Positions 12,221 to 22,794 of a DNA stretch of 64,000 bases are shown one piece after another. Numbering within the stretch: position 1 is the first letter of the stretch; the number at the start of each line of letters is the position of its first letter. The position numbers were made by a program, and so were the translations under genes. The stretch comes from Mercenaria mercenaria (lineage: Eukaryota; Mollusca; Bivalvia; Venerida; Veneridae), in assembly GCF_021730395.1 (NCBI RefSeq), contig NC_069369.1:65189501-65253500 (forward strand). Reading direction: 5' to 3'. The notes beneath the pieces are model-generated. The model had not been told where the DNA came from and did not search any database. It worked only from the letters and a program-made list of their open reading frames with translations.

Positions 12221-12717
12221 TGTTTCACATTTTTGGTCAAAGGTTAACTTTGGAGATATGTGAAACCTTGTAGTTTCAAAGAAGATAAAATAAGTCCTGA
12301 ATGTGCAGATGATGTAAAAACAGCTTCTGATGAGTGTCTCTGGTCTGCAATGTACATGCTGCAAGGGGCAGTGGGGACAAGGTTTTTTTTTCATCAAGCC
12401 AGGGATTTAGTGATTATGTTTTGAGCAGGTTTCATGTAGATGAAGTTAGTAGTTCTGTTACAAGTGATAGGTTACTGTTGGTGTTTGGAAGAGTTCAATT
12501 GCGAAAACTTGGGTCTTTGGCATGCGAGCCAAGTAAGAGAAAAACTTGGGATTTTGGGAAGTCATGCTTGAACTAAGATCAATTACAGGTGAAAACTCAT
12601 CAAGTATTTGTGATTTTATTACCCACAACAGATTTGACACTTGTACGAAGCTATTAATAATGTAGCTGCTGAATCCAACGACCTATTGCCTTCAACTGCA
12701 TCAAGAACATACAAGAA
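12221..12717 (+). pseudogene. Fragment of unrecognised zinc-finger-like gene (unit A)
   Basis: Encodes, across several frames, pieces matching those at 16204-16758: an SADDVKRASDEC-like block, then FHVDEVSSSVTSD, LLLVFGRVQLRKLG and ENSSSICDFITHNRFDT. The pattern resembles a large family of bivalve proteins with a C-x2-C...H...C finger followed by a helical region, but I cannot name it. Frameshifts and stops make it non-functional as it stands. Followed directly by pearl-like element P2. Confidence 0.55.
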
Positions 12718-13092
12718 ACAAGAGCTGTCACTATTAGTGACAAATGCCCCCCGAAAATTTATGCCAAGTAATTGTAAAATCCCCTCATCGATGGCAGTTA
12801 CGGACCAGACAAGAAACAGGCCATGTTAACCTTTAACATCTAAGTGTGACCTTGACCTTAGAGCTAGGAGTCTGGATTTTGCGCATTACATGTCGTCTCA
12901 TTATGGGAAACATTTATACCAAGTAATTTTAAAATCCCTTGATGAATGACAGAGTTATGAACCGGGCATTAAACAGACCCTGTTAACCTTTGACTTCTAA
13001 GTCTGACCTTGACCTTGGATGACAGGACAAATCGTCTTATTAAGGTAAACATTTATGCCAAATTATTTTAAAATCCCTTCATGGATGGCCCA
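12718..13092 (+). mobile_element. Pearl-like element (P2)
   Basis: Begins ACAAGAGCTGTCAC after 'acatacaaga', followed by modules with TTTAAAATCCC and AGTGTGACCTTGACCTT. The right end runs into a partial repeat of 11650-11880 rather than a clear 3' terminus. It sits at the same position in its unit as P4 at 16759, so it predates the internal duplication. Right-arm counterpart: 62550-62924. Confidence 0.65.
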
Positions 13093-13868
13093 GAAAACAG
13101 GACAGTAAAACGAGACTCAACGGCCCCTGCTTTCGTAGTCAATCAGTGTTACATCTGGAGCACTTCATGCGCCTTTTTTATCAAATGTTCAACTCTTTTT
13201 TTAGTCGAAGTTTTTATCTTAACGTGTGGTCCGAAAAAAATGATGGCATTAAACTGCGCGAATCAATAAAGTGGTGGTTCTTTAAGGCATATGTGATTTG
13301 CTAAAATATACCTTTGAGTCAGGGCCTTAAAATAATATCGACCAGAGATTATATGGTATCTACATTTTATTAAATACCAACGACCCTTGTTTATATTTAC
13401 AGGAACTAGTGGAAAAGAATCAAATACAGACAATTTTAACATTTATAAAATCATTTAAGATTTATTGGTACAAGATACTCATATTGACCTTTTTATGTTC
13501 GTATTCGATGTCCCCAGTGTTTATAACGTAAGCTGAAAAGCGGGAAAATGTAACGTCAAAAGCCACGTTTATGCCTGTTTGAGATTATAATAATCTGTCT
13601 CTGGCTGTAGATGCATATAGGAATGTCAGATTCAAGGTAACTGTTTCTGGTGGTAACGAGGCTCTGTAAACAGTTACTTCACGGCCCTGAGGGAGTATCA
13701 CTGAAGTAGCGGATCCAACTTACAGACGATACGTGTTGGTGATGTTGTCCAAGTTCACGATGACTTTAAAACATGTCTCACGTGGAACCTGGCTATAGTT
13801 AACGAACTTATATGCAGGTTCCATGTGCACCGCCGTATGAACACATCTGTGGATGTCTCTAAATTATT

Positions 13869-14623
13869 ACCCGCCGCCAGGAGGCGGTGGGTTTATTGGT
13901 ATGCTAAAAAAATTCGCTTGTGGGACATGGACCAAGTCACGTGATAGGTTTTCGATCCTGTACAGATTTATTTTTTTTGTTCCTAGATGTGTGATACGCT
14001 AATACTTTATTTAAATGATACAATATTCTATGTATATATATATATATATATATAAAGTTTTGTTTTTTTAAATAAGAAAAAAACTTGGGTCACGTGACAC
14101 GTTTCGACCATCTTCGTAACACACCGTAAGTTACAATCATCTCGGATGACCATGACCTAATTCACACGATCCTTTTGTTTACATTTTTATTTCTACACTT
14201 TTTGCATTTCATGTGGTACATTTGACTTAGATACAAGAATTTTATAATTTTGTGGTGATGTAGGATTACCACGATTATCGGAGATTTGTGGAATTATGCT
14301 TTTTCGTAATATTAAATTGTAAAAACAGGTTGTGTATGACGACATCAATATCGGCGTACATAACATGTAAACAAATAATCAGCTGTTCAGTGAGCTGATA
14401 ACCTTTGATAGAAATGTGTTAACATTACTTCTGTTAGGATTCTGATTAGAAAAGTGTGGTTAGTTTGCATAAACCATAGATATTAGATATTTTAGGATAT
14501 AATTTAATATATTTAGATTGCCATGACCTGCAGATGACCCAATTATTTCTGAAATCATTAAAAGGACATTCATTATGACTGATCTGAATATACATTTCTG
14601 GCGGCGGAAAAACTTTTGACTTG
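13869..14623. mobile_element. 755-bp insertion private to the left arm
   Basis: The right arm reads straight through (near 61760) where the left arm has 755 extra bases. Ends: ACCCGCCGCCAGGAGGCGG on the left and CTGGCGGCGG about 30 bp inside the right end, giving an inverted CCGCCGCCAG pair. The left end can form a small hairpin (CCCGCC / GGCGG). Interior includes a (TA)n tract at about 14034-14053. A TT duplication at the target is compatible but ambiguous because of a T-run. No coding region. Confidence 0.7.
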
Positions 14624-14790
14624 TTTTTGTATTTGTAGCATGTGTAAATGTTGAGTTCTGTTCAACCCGAGGCTAGAGGGCGTGGACGGTAGCATGCATT
14701 TCCACTACCGTCCATGAACAGGCTCAATCACACCTGCGACATTTTCGTTTTTGTCGTGTTGAGCGACCTGTGGAGTTTCCACTTTTTATA
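14624..14790 (+). repeat. Repeat C, copy 1 (hairpin-rich ~180-bp repeat)
   Basis: Starts near TTTTTGTATTTGTAGCATG and ends near GGAGTTTCCACTTTTT. Core contains GGACGGTAG...CTACCGTCC as an inverted pair. Other copies: 30924-31118 (-), 41764-41940 (+), 51700-51843 (-), 61546-61758 (-). Here the 3' side is interrupted by pearl-like P3, and its continuation resumes at 15702. Confidence 0.8.
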
Positions 14791-15701
14791 AGCCCGAAGG
14801 GACATATTATGTTATGACGCTGGTGTCCGCGTGTCTGTCCGTTAGCAATTTCGTGTCCGCTCTGTAACTCTTGAACCCCTTGAAGGATTTCAAGGAAACT
14901 TAACCAAAAATTTTCACCACAACGAGACGACGTGCAGAGCGCATGTTTTGGATGTCTTGCTTCAAGGTCAAGGCCACACTTAGAAGTCGAAGGTCATATC
15001 AGTTTGTTTCGTGTCCGCTCTGTAACTCTTGAACCCCTAGAAGGATTTCAAAGAACCTTGACACAAATGTTCACCACACCAAGACAACGTGCAGAGCGCA
15101 TATTCCGGATGGCTCGCTTTAAGGTCAAGGTCACACTTAGGGTCAAAATTCATATCAGTTTGTTTCGTGTCCGCTCTGTAACTCTTGAACTGCTGGAAGG
15201 ATTTCAAAGAAACTTGGCAGAAATGTTCACCACACCAGGACAACGTGCAGAGCGCATGTTCCGGATGACTTGCTTCAAGGTCAAGGTCATACTTAAGGGT
15301 CAAAGGTCATATATGACTTTGCTTTGTGTATATTGCTCTGCATTGCAGTACTCTTGTTTTTATTTGGCATACCTCTTTTTTGTTCACTTACAACACATTT
15401 TTTTTAATGACTTCCCTTTTATGTTACTATAAATAGCTTATTTTGAAACTGAGACCACTTTTCTGTGGTACAACATGGATGGTACCTCTAATTTTTAGGT
15501 GTATTTTTACATTCCTGTACCTGATAAGGATTTTTTTTTGTGGACTTTGAATATTTTTTTGTGGACTTATATTTGTTTTTTGAAGTTTTCCTTTTGTTGT
15601 TCCACTCCTTTGGGCTACAACAGTCAAGTTCTTTAAATTTTGCTCCCATCCTTTGATGTAATCCTTCGGGCGTATATTGCCCCGCTTGGCGGAGCTCTTG
15701 T
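14791..15701 (-). mobile_element. Pearl-like element (P3), private to the left arm
   Basis: Same family as 606-1368, reverse orientation: 5' end ACAAGAGCTCCGCC at 15701, three ~135-bp modules (14830-15300), ACGG-poor 3' end CCCTTCGGGCT at 14791. The right arm has the uninterrupted target near 61550, so insertion post-dates the duplication. Small ORFs across it are shadows of the tandem modules. Confidence 0.85.
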
Positions 15702-16203
15702 TCTATTTTATAACCATTAACGATGGACTGACGAGAGCGGCACGGTTTAGGACTAGTAATTGAATTACTTCACTTCCTATTGTAAGACTGTACCCGCTGG
15801 AAATAATTCATACCGAGTGATAAAACCCGGACAAGTGAAATGACTGTTAACTGGTGTGCTTATAGTACGTGTCTTATGGAGTTATTATGGATATTCTCGT
15901 GCATATAATATGTTTGAATTTATTTACTTTAGCACTTGGCGGCCCGGAAAATGTCATGAATTTGCCGCGACGTCGCATCACGTCGTCTGGCGTATTTCGT
16001 TTTTTGCTTATATATATGTGACGTTAAAGTCACGTCCTGTTTTTATGTGATTAAAAGGTCGAACCTGGAACAACGTTTTGTATACTCAATATACGAATTA
16101 GCCCCACGACTCAGAAAATGATTGAGCCTTTAGAAATAAAGTCATCGATAAATTTAGGAAACTTTAACCATAATGTTTCAATCCTGCTAAAGAAGACTGG
16201 CAC
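15702..16203. other. Left-arm sequence without gene
   Basis: Resumes the host sequence interrupted by P3; also present at 61350-61545 and 60300-60597 of the right arm. No coding region. The right arm carries a LINE insertion here (60598-61333). Confidence 0.6.
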
Positions 16204-16758
16204 TTGTTTATGTTGGAAAAAGACCTAGTAAGAGGGAAAAGTATGGTGCTGATGACATTATTTTTTCAATGTATGTACTGTTTTACTTTTTTGGTCAAAG
16301 GTGAACTTTGGAGACATGCAGAACATTGTAGTTTCAAAGAAGATAAAATAAACACTGAAAGTGCAGATGATGTCAAAAGAGCTTCTGATGAGTGTTTCCG
16401 CTCTGCAATGTACATGCTGCAAGGGGCATTACGGACAAGGTTTTTTTTCAGTCAGAAGGATAGCGATTTAGTGACTGTTTTTAGGAGGTTTCATGTAGAT
16501 GAATTAAGTAGATCTGTTATAAGTGACTGTTGTTTGGGAGAGTTCAATTGAGAAAACTTTGTCTTCAGCGTGCGAGCCAAGTAAGAGAAAAACTTGGGAA
16601 GTCATGCTTGAACTAAGATCAGTTACAGGTGAAAACTCAGCAGGTACTGGGGATTTTATTACACACAACAGATATGACAAACGTATGAAAGCTATTAATA
16701 ACGTAGCTGCTTAATCAAATGCCCTATTGTCTTCAACTGGACCAACAACATACAAGAA
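16204..16758 (+). pseudogene. Fragment of unrecognised zinc-finger-like gene (unit B)
   Basis: The best-preserved piece encodes QCMYCFTFLVKGELWRHAEH followed by CSFKEDKIN (a C-x2-C ... H-x3-C finger-like motif), then SADDVKRASDECFRSAMYML and RFHVDELSRSVISD. After a frame change it continues CEPSKRKTWE and RSVTGENSAG / FITHNRYDK, ending near NNVAA. It appears to have continued into 17520-17760, where the reading KGGQAVRQHNIEVKDDADAF is found after two inserted elements. At least one frameshift and the insertions break it. Similar finger-plus-helix proteins are numerous in bivalves, but I cannot assign a function. Confidence 0.6.
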
Positions 16759-17086
16759 ACAAGAGCGTTCACTATAGTGACAAATGCCCCCGAGCATTTT
16801 GAAAAATGTCCCCGAGCATTATGCCTGGTAATTTTAAAATCCCTTCATCGATTGCAGAGTTATGGACCGGACAAGAAACAGACCCTGTTAACATTTAACC
16901 TCTAAGTGTGACCTTGACTTTAGAGCTAGGGGTCTGGATCTTGCGCATGACACGTCGTCTCATTATGGGGAACATGTAGGCAAAGTTATTTCAAAATCCC
17001 TTCATGGATGGCAGAGTTACAGCCCGGGCAAGACTACACGGACGGACGGACAGTGCGATTTTAATATGCCCACCTTCAGGAGCATA
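16759..17086 (+). mobile_element. Pearl-like element (P4)
   Basis: Starts ACAAGAGCGTTCACTATAGT, ends CCTTCAGGAGCATA; two modules with TTTTAAAATCCCTTCAT and AGTGTGACCTTGACTTT, then ACGGACGGACGGACAG. It splits the gene fragment 16204-17760 between 'tacaaga' and R1. The right-arm counterpart is 59406-59734. Confidence 0.8.
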
Positions 17087-17510
17087 AAAACAAAGATTAG
17101 TATCCAAAAGGGAATGCCACGTTCCAAAAACGCAGTCTCCCCAAAACGAAACTCACAACACACAGATGTGCACACTACCAACACACACACTCGCATACAA
17201 AGCACACGAGGACAAAACGAACAAATAAAGGAACACAGTAGGGAACCGCTTTGGAACGGTCAGTGGCAAAAACACCATTCAGGAGCTTAAACCGGTTTAT
17301 GGTGCGCACCCAACCTCACTCTTAACCCCACCATGTTCCAAAGTCACGAGACAGTGTAAATAAATGTAAACCCCGCCAGGTGAATCTCTTAACAGAGGCA
17401 ATGGAGATAGAAGGCATGGCATGTAAAACACAAAAATGCTCCGGACCTGTATAATTATATAAAAAGCAACCCTTAAGAACCAAAAACGCATGTACTCAAG
17501 AAACCTTCTT
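17087..17510 (-). mobile_element. R1 3' end, 5'-truncated
   Basis: Matches 6423-6860 and 51844-52265 (GGGAATGCCACG..., GTGTGT tract, TTAAACCGGTTTATGG). The RT part is absent. It sits immediately after P4. The right-arm copy is 58990-59405. Fossil. Confidence 0.85.
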
Positions 17511-17519
17511 TTGCCGGCC

Positions 17520-17760
17520 AGTATTTAAAGGTGGCAGTCCTCAAGGGAGGGCAGGCGGTCCGACAACACAATATTGAAGTGAAAGACGATGCAGATGCAT
17601 TCAATGGTCTTTATAGTGAAGAATACACAGATTCAGTTTCTTCAATGGTTCACCATAATTTATCTGAGAGAAAGCATAACAAAAAGGTTTTGTTGCAATT
17701 GTTGGTGATCTTTTGAAATATACGGCAAGTGAAATTCAAGAGAAAAAATATAACTTTTAG
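17520..17760 (+). pseudogene. Downstream part of the zinc-finger-like gene fragment
   Basis: Encodes AVLKGGQAVRQHNIEVKDDA then DAFNGL, followed after a frame change by IYLRESITKKVLLQL-like sequence. The right arm (58985-58800) keeps PSFALKAGQFLKVAVLKGGQ in one frame. Joined conceptually to 16204-16758 by removal of the inserted P4 and R1 pieces. Not functional here. Confidence 0.55.
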
Positions 17761-18058
17761 CCAGAGAACCATTCACATATCCTTTGGCAAATTTGATAGT
17801 TTCGTGCTGTAGGAATGACACACCAAGTTATTTGATTTGTAAAGCCTCTATGCAGGATGAATTGCACAAGTGTGATATGCAGATATAAGGTCTAAATCAA
17901 AGCTTATTTTAGGAAAAAGGCCATTGTCAAAATATATCCAGAAATGCATTCGTTTTAAGAATATAATGTTAGGTTAATTCGCTCATTATACATTATATAA
18001 ATTGGAAAATGCAATATATGGAACCGTTCCGTCTTTATATGAAATTATTTTCTTTTCA

Positions 18059-18132
18059 TTATATGATAGCAAAACAGTATTACATAGATAAAAGAAATCA
18101 TATCTATATAATATTATTTTGCTATCATATAA
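18059..18132. repeat. Long hairpin at the inner end of the left arm
   Basis: TTATATGATAGCAAAA ... TATTACATAGATA is mirrored by TATCTATATAATATTATTTT and GCTATCATATAA with a ~10-nt loop; stems about 32 bp with few mismatches. It coincides with the inner breakpoint of the inverted duplication. Confidence 0.8.
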
Positions 18133-18139
18133 TCACACT

Positions 18140-18955
18140 GGTTATTCGGGTACCTACTCGTGTGAGCGATACCGCCCTCGTGTGATTTATGTACATGTTG
18201 GTGAACAGGAAATTCAGACCTATAACAGGTAATTATTCCGTATTTTACTGAAGACTTGAAAAGTTTTAGTATTGAATGTGTAATATCATACCTTAACTAT
18301 ATCCATGTCAAATATCTATCTCATATGATCTGAATAACTGTGAAAAAAATACGTTTTTTGTCGTGAAAATGATGATTTTTGAAGGCGATGGTATATATTT
18401 TCACGATTAATGGTATTATTTCGGATTATATTAGGAAATTTTTGTTAGGAAAATAAAAAGCAGTCATTCTGTGAATTAGCCATTGCTTTCTTTTCACAAA
18501 AAAAAAAAACTGGAAGCACAGTAAAATTAGATAGATTTTTTCGAAAACAGTGTGTAGAAAAAAAGATACCTCTGACGATGTACCGTGGTACTATCCCCGT
18601 TGTTTCTGTCAATCCAGCGGATACCGTTCTCGTTATTGAAATGAGCATTACATTGATGCAGACTCCTTTTCTAAAATTTAGCGATAATATGCAATGACCA
18701 ATCAAGATAAAGATAAAACTTTGGTCTTTTATACCTTCCAGCTACTGGAAGCAGCCTATCAGAAGAAAAACTTCTCACTTTTTTTTTTCAAATTCGCTAT
18801 CAAGATCCATCTACATAGAAACATTCTTATGTGTATTTTAAATTAAAAATTGCGACTTCCGTACGTATTGTTTTGAGCTCAAAGTGTATTTCCAATAGAT
18901 GCTATAATTAGAAATAGAATATTGAACTACTGGTGTACAATTATTAATGGTAAAC
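18140..18955. other. No gene recognised
   Basis: AT-rich stretch without recognised gene or repeat. The minus-strand ORF at 18445-18705 has no family resemblance. Confidence 0.35.
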
Positions 18956-18956
18956 A

Positions 18957-19650
18957 AGGTTCATGTATGGACTCCATCAGCAAAATTTAAATTATTGTTC
19001 TTTGATTTCATATGTAAAAGAATCTTTAGAACGACTTGGATTTGCTGAATACTGGTTGGATCAGTCAGTACTTTCACCAGTGTATTCCGCAATATTCCGC
19101 AATATTGTAGAACAGAGATAGAAGGACCTGTTTATTCAATCTTGGAATGAAACTTTGCAAATTTCCAGAAAATGTCTGTGTTACAGAATATTTAATTCAA
19201 CCTTTGAGTTTGAGAATTATTTCAAAGTTTTACCAACAAATCTCGCAATATCATTGTGTCATTTCCGATGTAGGAACAGTTTGTTACCAATTGAAAAAGG
19301 GATATTTTTTAATATTGAGCGCAACAACAGGACTTGTTTATCTGTGTTATAAAACATCTTTAGGAGATGAATTTCATTACATTTTAGAATGTCCCTACTT
19401 AATTTGGACAGAGTAAATATATTATACCAAATGCATTTCAAGTGTCAAATGTGATGTCATTTCAACGTTTATTTTAAAGTAATGATATAGTACTCTTCTT
19501 TTTAAGTTGGGTAGAGATAGGTTTTTGTCACTGGCAGTTATTTGCTGGCCAGTTAAAACACTGTTAATTCTAAATGTACACCGTCTTCTATTTTTTTAGC
19601 TTACAAAATATTTGTATCAGATCTATTATGACCGCAAAACTACTGTTTTA
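18957..19650 (+). mobile_element. LINE 3'-end fragment
   Basis: Encodes, with stops and a frame change, CHFRCRNSLLPIEKGIFFNI followed by ERNNRTCL and DEFHYILECPY, the C-terminal cysteine/histidine tail (C-x2-C...H...C) common in non-LTR retrotransposon proteins. Upstream text reads YVKESLERLGFAEYWLDQS. RT catalytic region absent. 3' end probably near the T-rich stretch before 19690. Confidence 0.7.
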
Positions 19651-19696
19651 TTTTATGTATTAGTGTTGTTTTGTTAAATTTGTTGTTAATACAATA

Positions 19697-20470
19697 GCTC
19701 GTCGAACACGAAATGCCCCCCCCCCCCCCCGCCCTTGACCCCTTGATGCATTCAGTAATTGCACAAGGAGCAGAAATTATTTGCTCACTGTAAACAAACG
19801 TTCTACTGTTCTGGTTCAATGTGACATTGACCTTTGACCTATTGACCTCAAAATCAACAGGGGCATCTGCTGGTCATGATCAACCTCCCTATTAAATTTA
19901 GTGATCCTAGGGTCATCTACAGGTCATGACCAACCTCCCTATCAAGTTTCATGATCCTAGGCTCAAGCGTTCTCAAGTTACCGTCTGGAAACAGTTTAAA
20001 TGTTCCGGGTCACTGTAACCTTGACCTTTGATTTACTGATCTTAAAATCAATAGGGGTCATCTGCTGGTCATGATGAACCTCTCTATCATCTTTAATGAC
20101 CCTTGGTCCAAGCGTTCTAAAGTTATCGTCCAGAAACCGTTTAACTGTTCCTGGCCAATCCGACCTTGAACTTTGACCAAATGACCTTAAAATCAGTAGG
20201 GTTCGTCTGCTGGTCATGATCAATCCCCCTATCAGTTTGCCTGATCCTAGGCCCAAGCAATCTTGAGTTATCATCTGGAAACCGTTTAACTGTTCCTGGT
20301 CACTGTGACCTACTGACCTCAAAATCAATAGGGGTCATCTGCTGGTCATGACCAACCTCCCTGTCATGATCCTAGACCCAAGTGTTCTTGAGTTATCATC
20401 CGGAAACCGTTTAACTCTTCAGGGTGATGACCAACCTTCCTATCAACATTCATGATCCTAGACAGATTGT
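19697..20470 (+). mobile_element. Pearl-like element with ~145-bp tandem modules (P10)
   Basis: Begins near ACAATAGCTCGTCG and a C-run (19714-19729). Then about four to five imperfect tandem copies of a module containing GGGTCATCTGCTGGTCATGA, CATGATCCTAGGCCC, GAAACCGTTTAACTGTTCC and GTGACCTTGACCTTTGA. No clear 3' terminus. The minus-strand ORF at 19996-20328 is a by-product of the tandem structure. Confidence 0.75.
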
Positions 20471-20735
20471 TCGGTGGGCCGTGAAATGTTATTCATTCAA
20501 TTCAATGTCTGTGCATGACATTGATCTTTTGTCTTATAAATATCTTTTGTCTTATTACAAGGGCATCGCAAAGAAACATTACAGTACGAAACAGGTGTGT
20601 TCTATAGACTGTTACATATTCCTGTCAGTTTTAGATTTTTCAGTTGTTAGTCGCTGTCATTAATCAGTGAATCAATTATAACAAATTATAGTACAAACAT
20701 GTTTTGAACTGTAACCTGTTAAAACGATTTGATAA

Positions 20736-21042
20736 AGTCTACATGTTATGTAAGAAGTCACAAAAGAACACAATGCGTTAAAACAATATTTAATGGTTGA
20801 CCTGGCATCATAATCTTATTCAACATATATTATATTTTTAATAAATTATACAAATGGTAACTGTTACTAGTACTTAGCTTTATTACTGTAGAATCAAAAT
20901 TCACAAGTTTCAAGTGAAAATAGTATAGTACAAATTATATACACATATACACAATGCTAATAAGTCTACATGTTATATAAGATGTCACAAAAGAACACAA
21001 TGCATTAAAACAATATTTAATGGTTGGCATCATAATCTTAGG
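20736..21042 (+). repeat. 80-bp direct repeat pair
   Basis: AAGTCTACATGTTATGTAAG... to ...GGCATCATAATCTTA (20736-20817) recurs at 20961-21041 with a handful of differences, separated by ~145 bp. No coding capacity. The flanks 20475-20735 and 21043-21250 hold nothing I recognise. Confidence 0.8.
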
Positions 21043-21289
21043 CACAAAACTTCAATTGCTGAACAACATTTCTATAAGCTTTCATAACTCCAGGTCTAAT
21101 ACCTTTTGAAGTATATGGAACACAAACTTTTAAAGCATTTAAGAATATTTGTACTAAGTCAAGAAGCATAACTTTGGTCTGGCTGGGTAAAATCCAAAAC
21201 AAAACCCAAGGTTAACAACTTTACATACTGAAAAATAATCCTATAAACATGGTGGCTGATTTGTGCTATTTTGGTATTTCGTTCTGTCG

Positions 21290-21400
21290 CAGCAACACAA
21301 TGACAAACGCACCCGCCGAACGTCATTATTTGGCCCGGCCGAATGTCGCCTCGCTGAACGTCTCCCGGCCAAACGTCGCCTCACCGAATATCGCCATGGG
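21290..21400. repeat. Short degenerate minisatellite
   Basis: Five to six imperfect ~14-bp units related to CCGAACGTCGCCTCG (CCGAACGTC, CCGAATGTCGCCTCG, CTGAACGTCTCCCGG, CCAAACGTCGCCTCA, CCGAATATCGCC). GC-rich compared with the surroundings. Confidence 0.7.
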
Positions 21401-21485
21401 AATATTTTCCCTCCTGGTTTTGCAAGGCACTAGCTGTATAACAAGGTATGGACGGACATCCGGGTGACAGATATACGAACAAGGG

Positions 21486-21735
21486 CAGCCCGCCGACTTA
21501 GTTCAATAGGGAGTGGGCAGATCTACGGGGTCGTGAGTTCGATCCCTAGGCTAGTTGTATTTTCTCTCTCCGTGACGATTTGATAAAAGACATTGTGTCT
21601 GAAATCAGTCGTCATCCGCCTATGATTCATACGTGTGGGGAAATTAGCAGTTACTTGTGGAGAACAGGTTTGTACTGGTGCAGAAGCCAAGAACACTGGT
21701 TAGGTTAACTGTCCGCCGTTACTTTAAGAAACAAA
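21486..21735 (+). mobile_element. tRNA-derived SINE (family T)
   Basis: Head CTTAGTTCAATAGGGAGTGG (A-box region) and GTGAGTTCGATCCC (B box). Body includes TTTGATAAAAGACATTGTGT, GAACAGGTTTGTACTGGTGC and GGTTAGGTTAACTGTCCGCC. Matches the reverse copy at 58193-58513 nearly end to end and the older copy at 6223-6422. Confidence 0.85.
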
Positions 21736-21739
21736 CAAC

Positions 21740-22790
21740 CAAATATGGACTACTTTAAGTCTTCCTTTCACCCCCTCGCGAAAATAAAAATGGAGGGGGA
21801 ACAAAAATTGCTCGTGAAAGGACAGCATTCGCAGCGAGGAATAAAAGCGTATCCATTCATTCATTGTATAAGGTCAGAATATCGTGTCCAAGACGCTCAT
21901 AAAGCCATGAGAAACAGTGATATATTTTTAATCAAATTTGTGAGTGATATCAAAATATAAAGTGCTAGAAAGAAACTACATACAGCTAAATCTGTATCTA
22001 ATATCAATATAGTTTGATAAAAATTGGCAAATTATCAACAGAATATAACAAATTATCAAAGTCATCTTTGATAATTAACCACACTTTATTTTTATCAACC
22101 GACAATCAAAACAAAACTAAAGCATTTTACAACTTTGAAGAACACTTCAACTGTATTATAGATAGAAACATAATATTTTCTAAATTACATCCATGTTAGT
22201 TTTGAATTTCAGGCATAGTTCACTTGGCCATATTTATTTAATTCATATCTAAGACACATAAAGCAAATTACATTTCATTTTTTCTGACAGATTTGACAAT
22301 CAGAAACAAACTTATTTACACATGCGTTGGATTGTCTTCAGGATTTGATAATAAGAATGTATTTAAAATACATGTGTGTAATTCTTAACTGCATGTGTAC
22401 TATTTCAAACCCTTTTACAGGTTTACAGATTTGAAATAAATGAACCCGTAATGTATCAGCAATTTTATCTCACGAAATTTCAATGTCTACGCATTCATTT
22501 ATCTATATTCGCATACTGCGACTATCGGCTCAACTAGTTCAAATTTTAGTACTTTAGTTTTAATTTCAAAAGATAGTCCCAGATCGTACATACTAGTACT
22601 TATTATTAACTAGTCAACGAGTGCTTACTCTTGCGATAACATGCGGTATTAATAGTCCCACTTATAGTTTATGATAAATATTTGATATCTCGTTGTAACA
22701 AGCCACTGCATACGGAGCACCTAATGACTCACCTTTCGTTTTACGTCCAAAACATGGATTTTTGGATCTTTATACATTGCTAAATATACT
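21740..22790. other. No gene recognised; downstream of TRIM-a
   Basis: AT-rich. No repeat or exon identified. The 3' UTR of TRIM-a would read into the right end on the minus strand. Confidence 0.35.
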
Positions 22791-22794
22791 TTAT

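Larger units (their letters stand above)
11487..18095 (+). repeat. Left arm of an inverted segmental duplication
   Basis: From about 11487 to 18095 the sequence is found again, reverse-complemented, from 64000 back to 58095. Over the first 260 bp I count about eight differences. Shared insertions at the same sites (29-bp LINE tail at 12179, pearl-like elements at 12718 and 16759, R1 3' piece at 17087) show that an already layered locus was copied. Private to this arm: a 755-bp insertion at 13869-14623 and a pearl-like element at 14791-15701. Within the arm, 11870-12720 and 15970-16760 are themselves related direct repeats. The left limit is uncertain because the right arm leaves the window. 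Confidence 0.88.

Noticed and set aside
14932-15432. 166-aa ORF with internal repeats
   Set aside because: It is the translation of pearl-like tandem modules (ACF/ARFKVKVTL repeats), not a gene.
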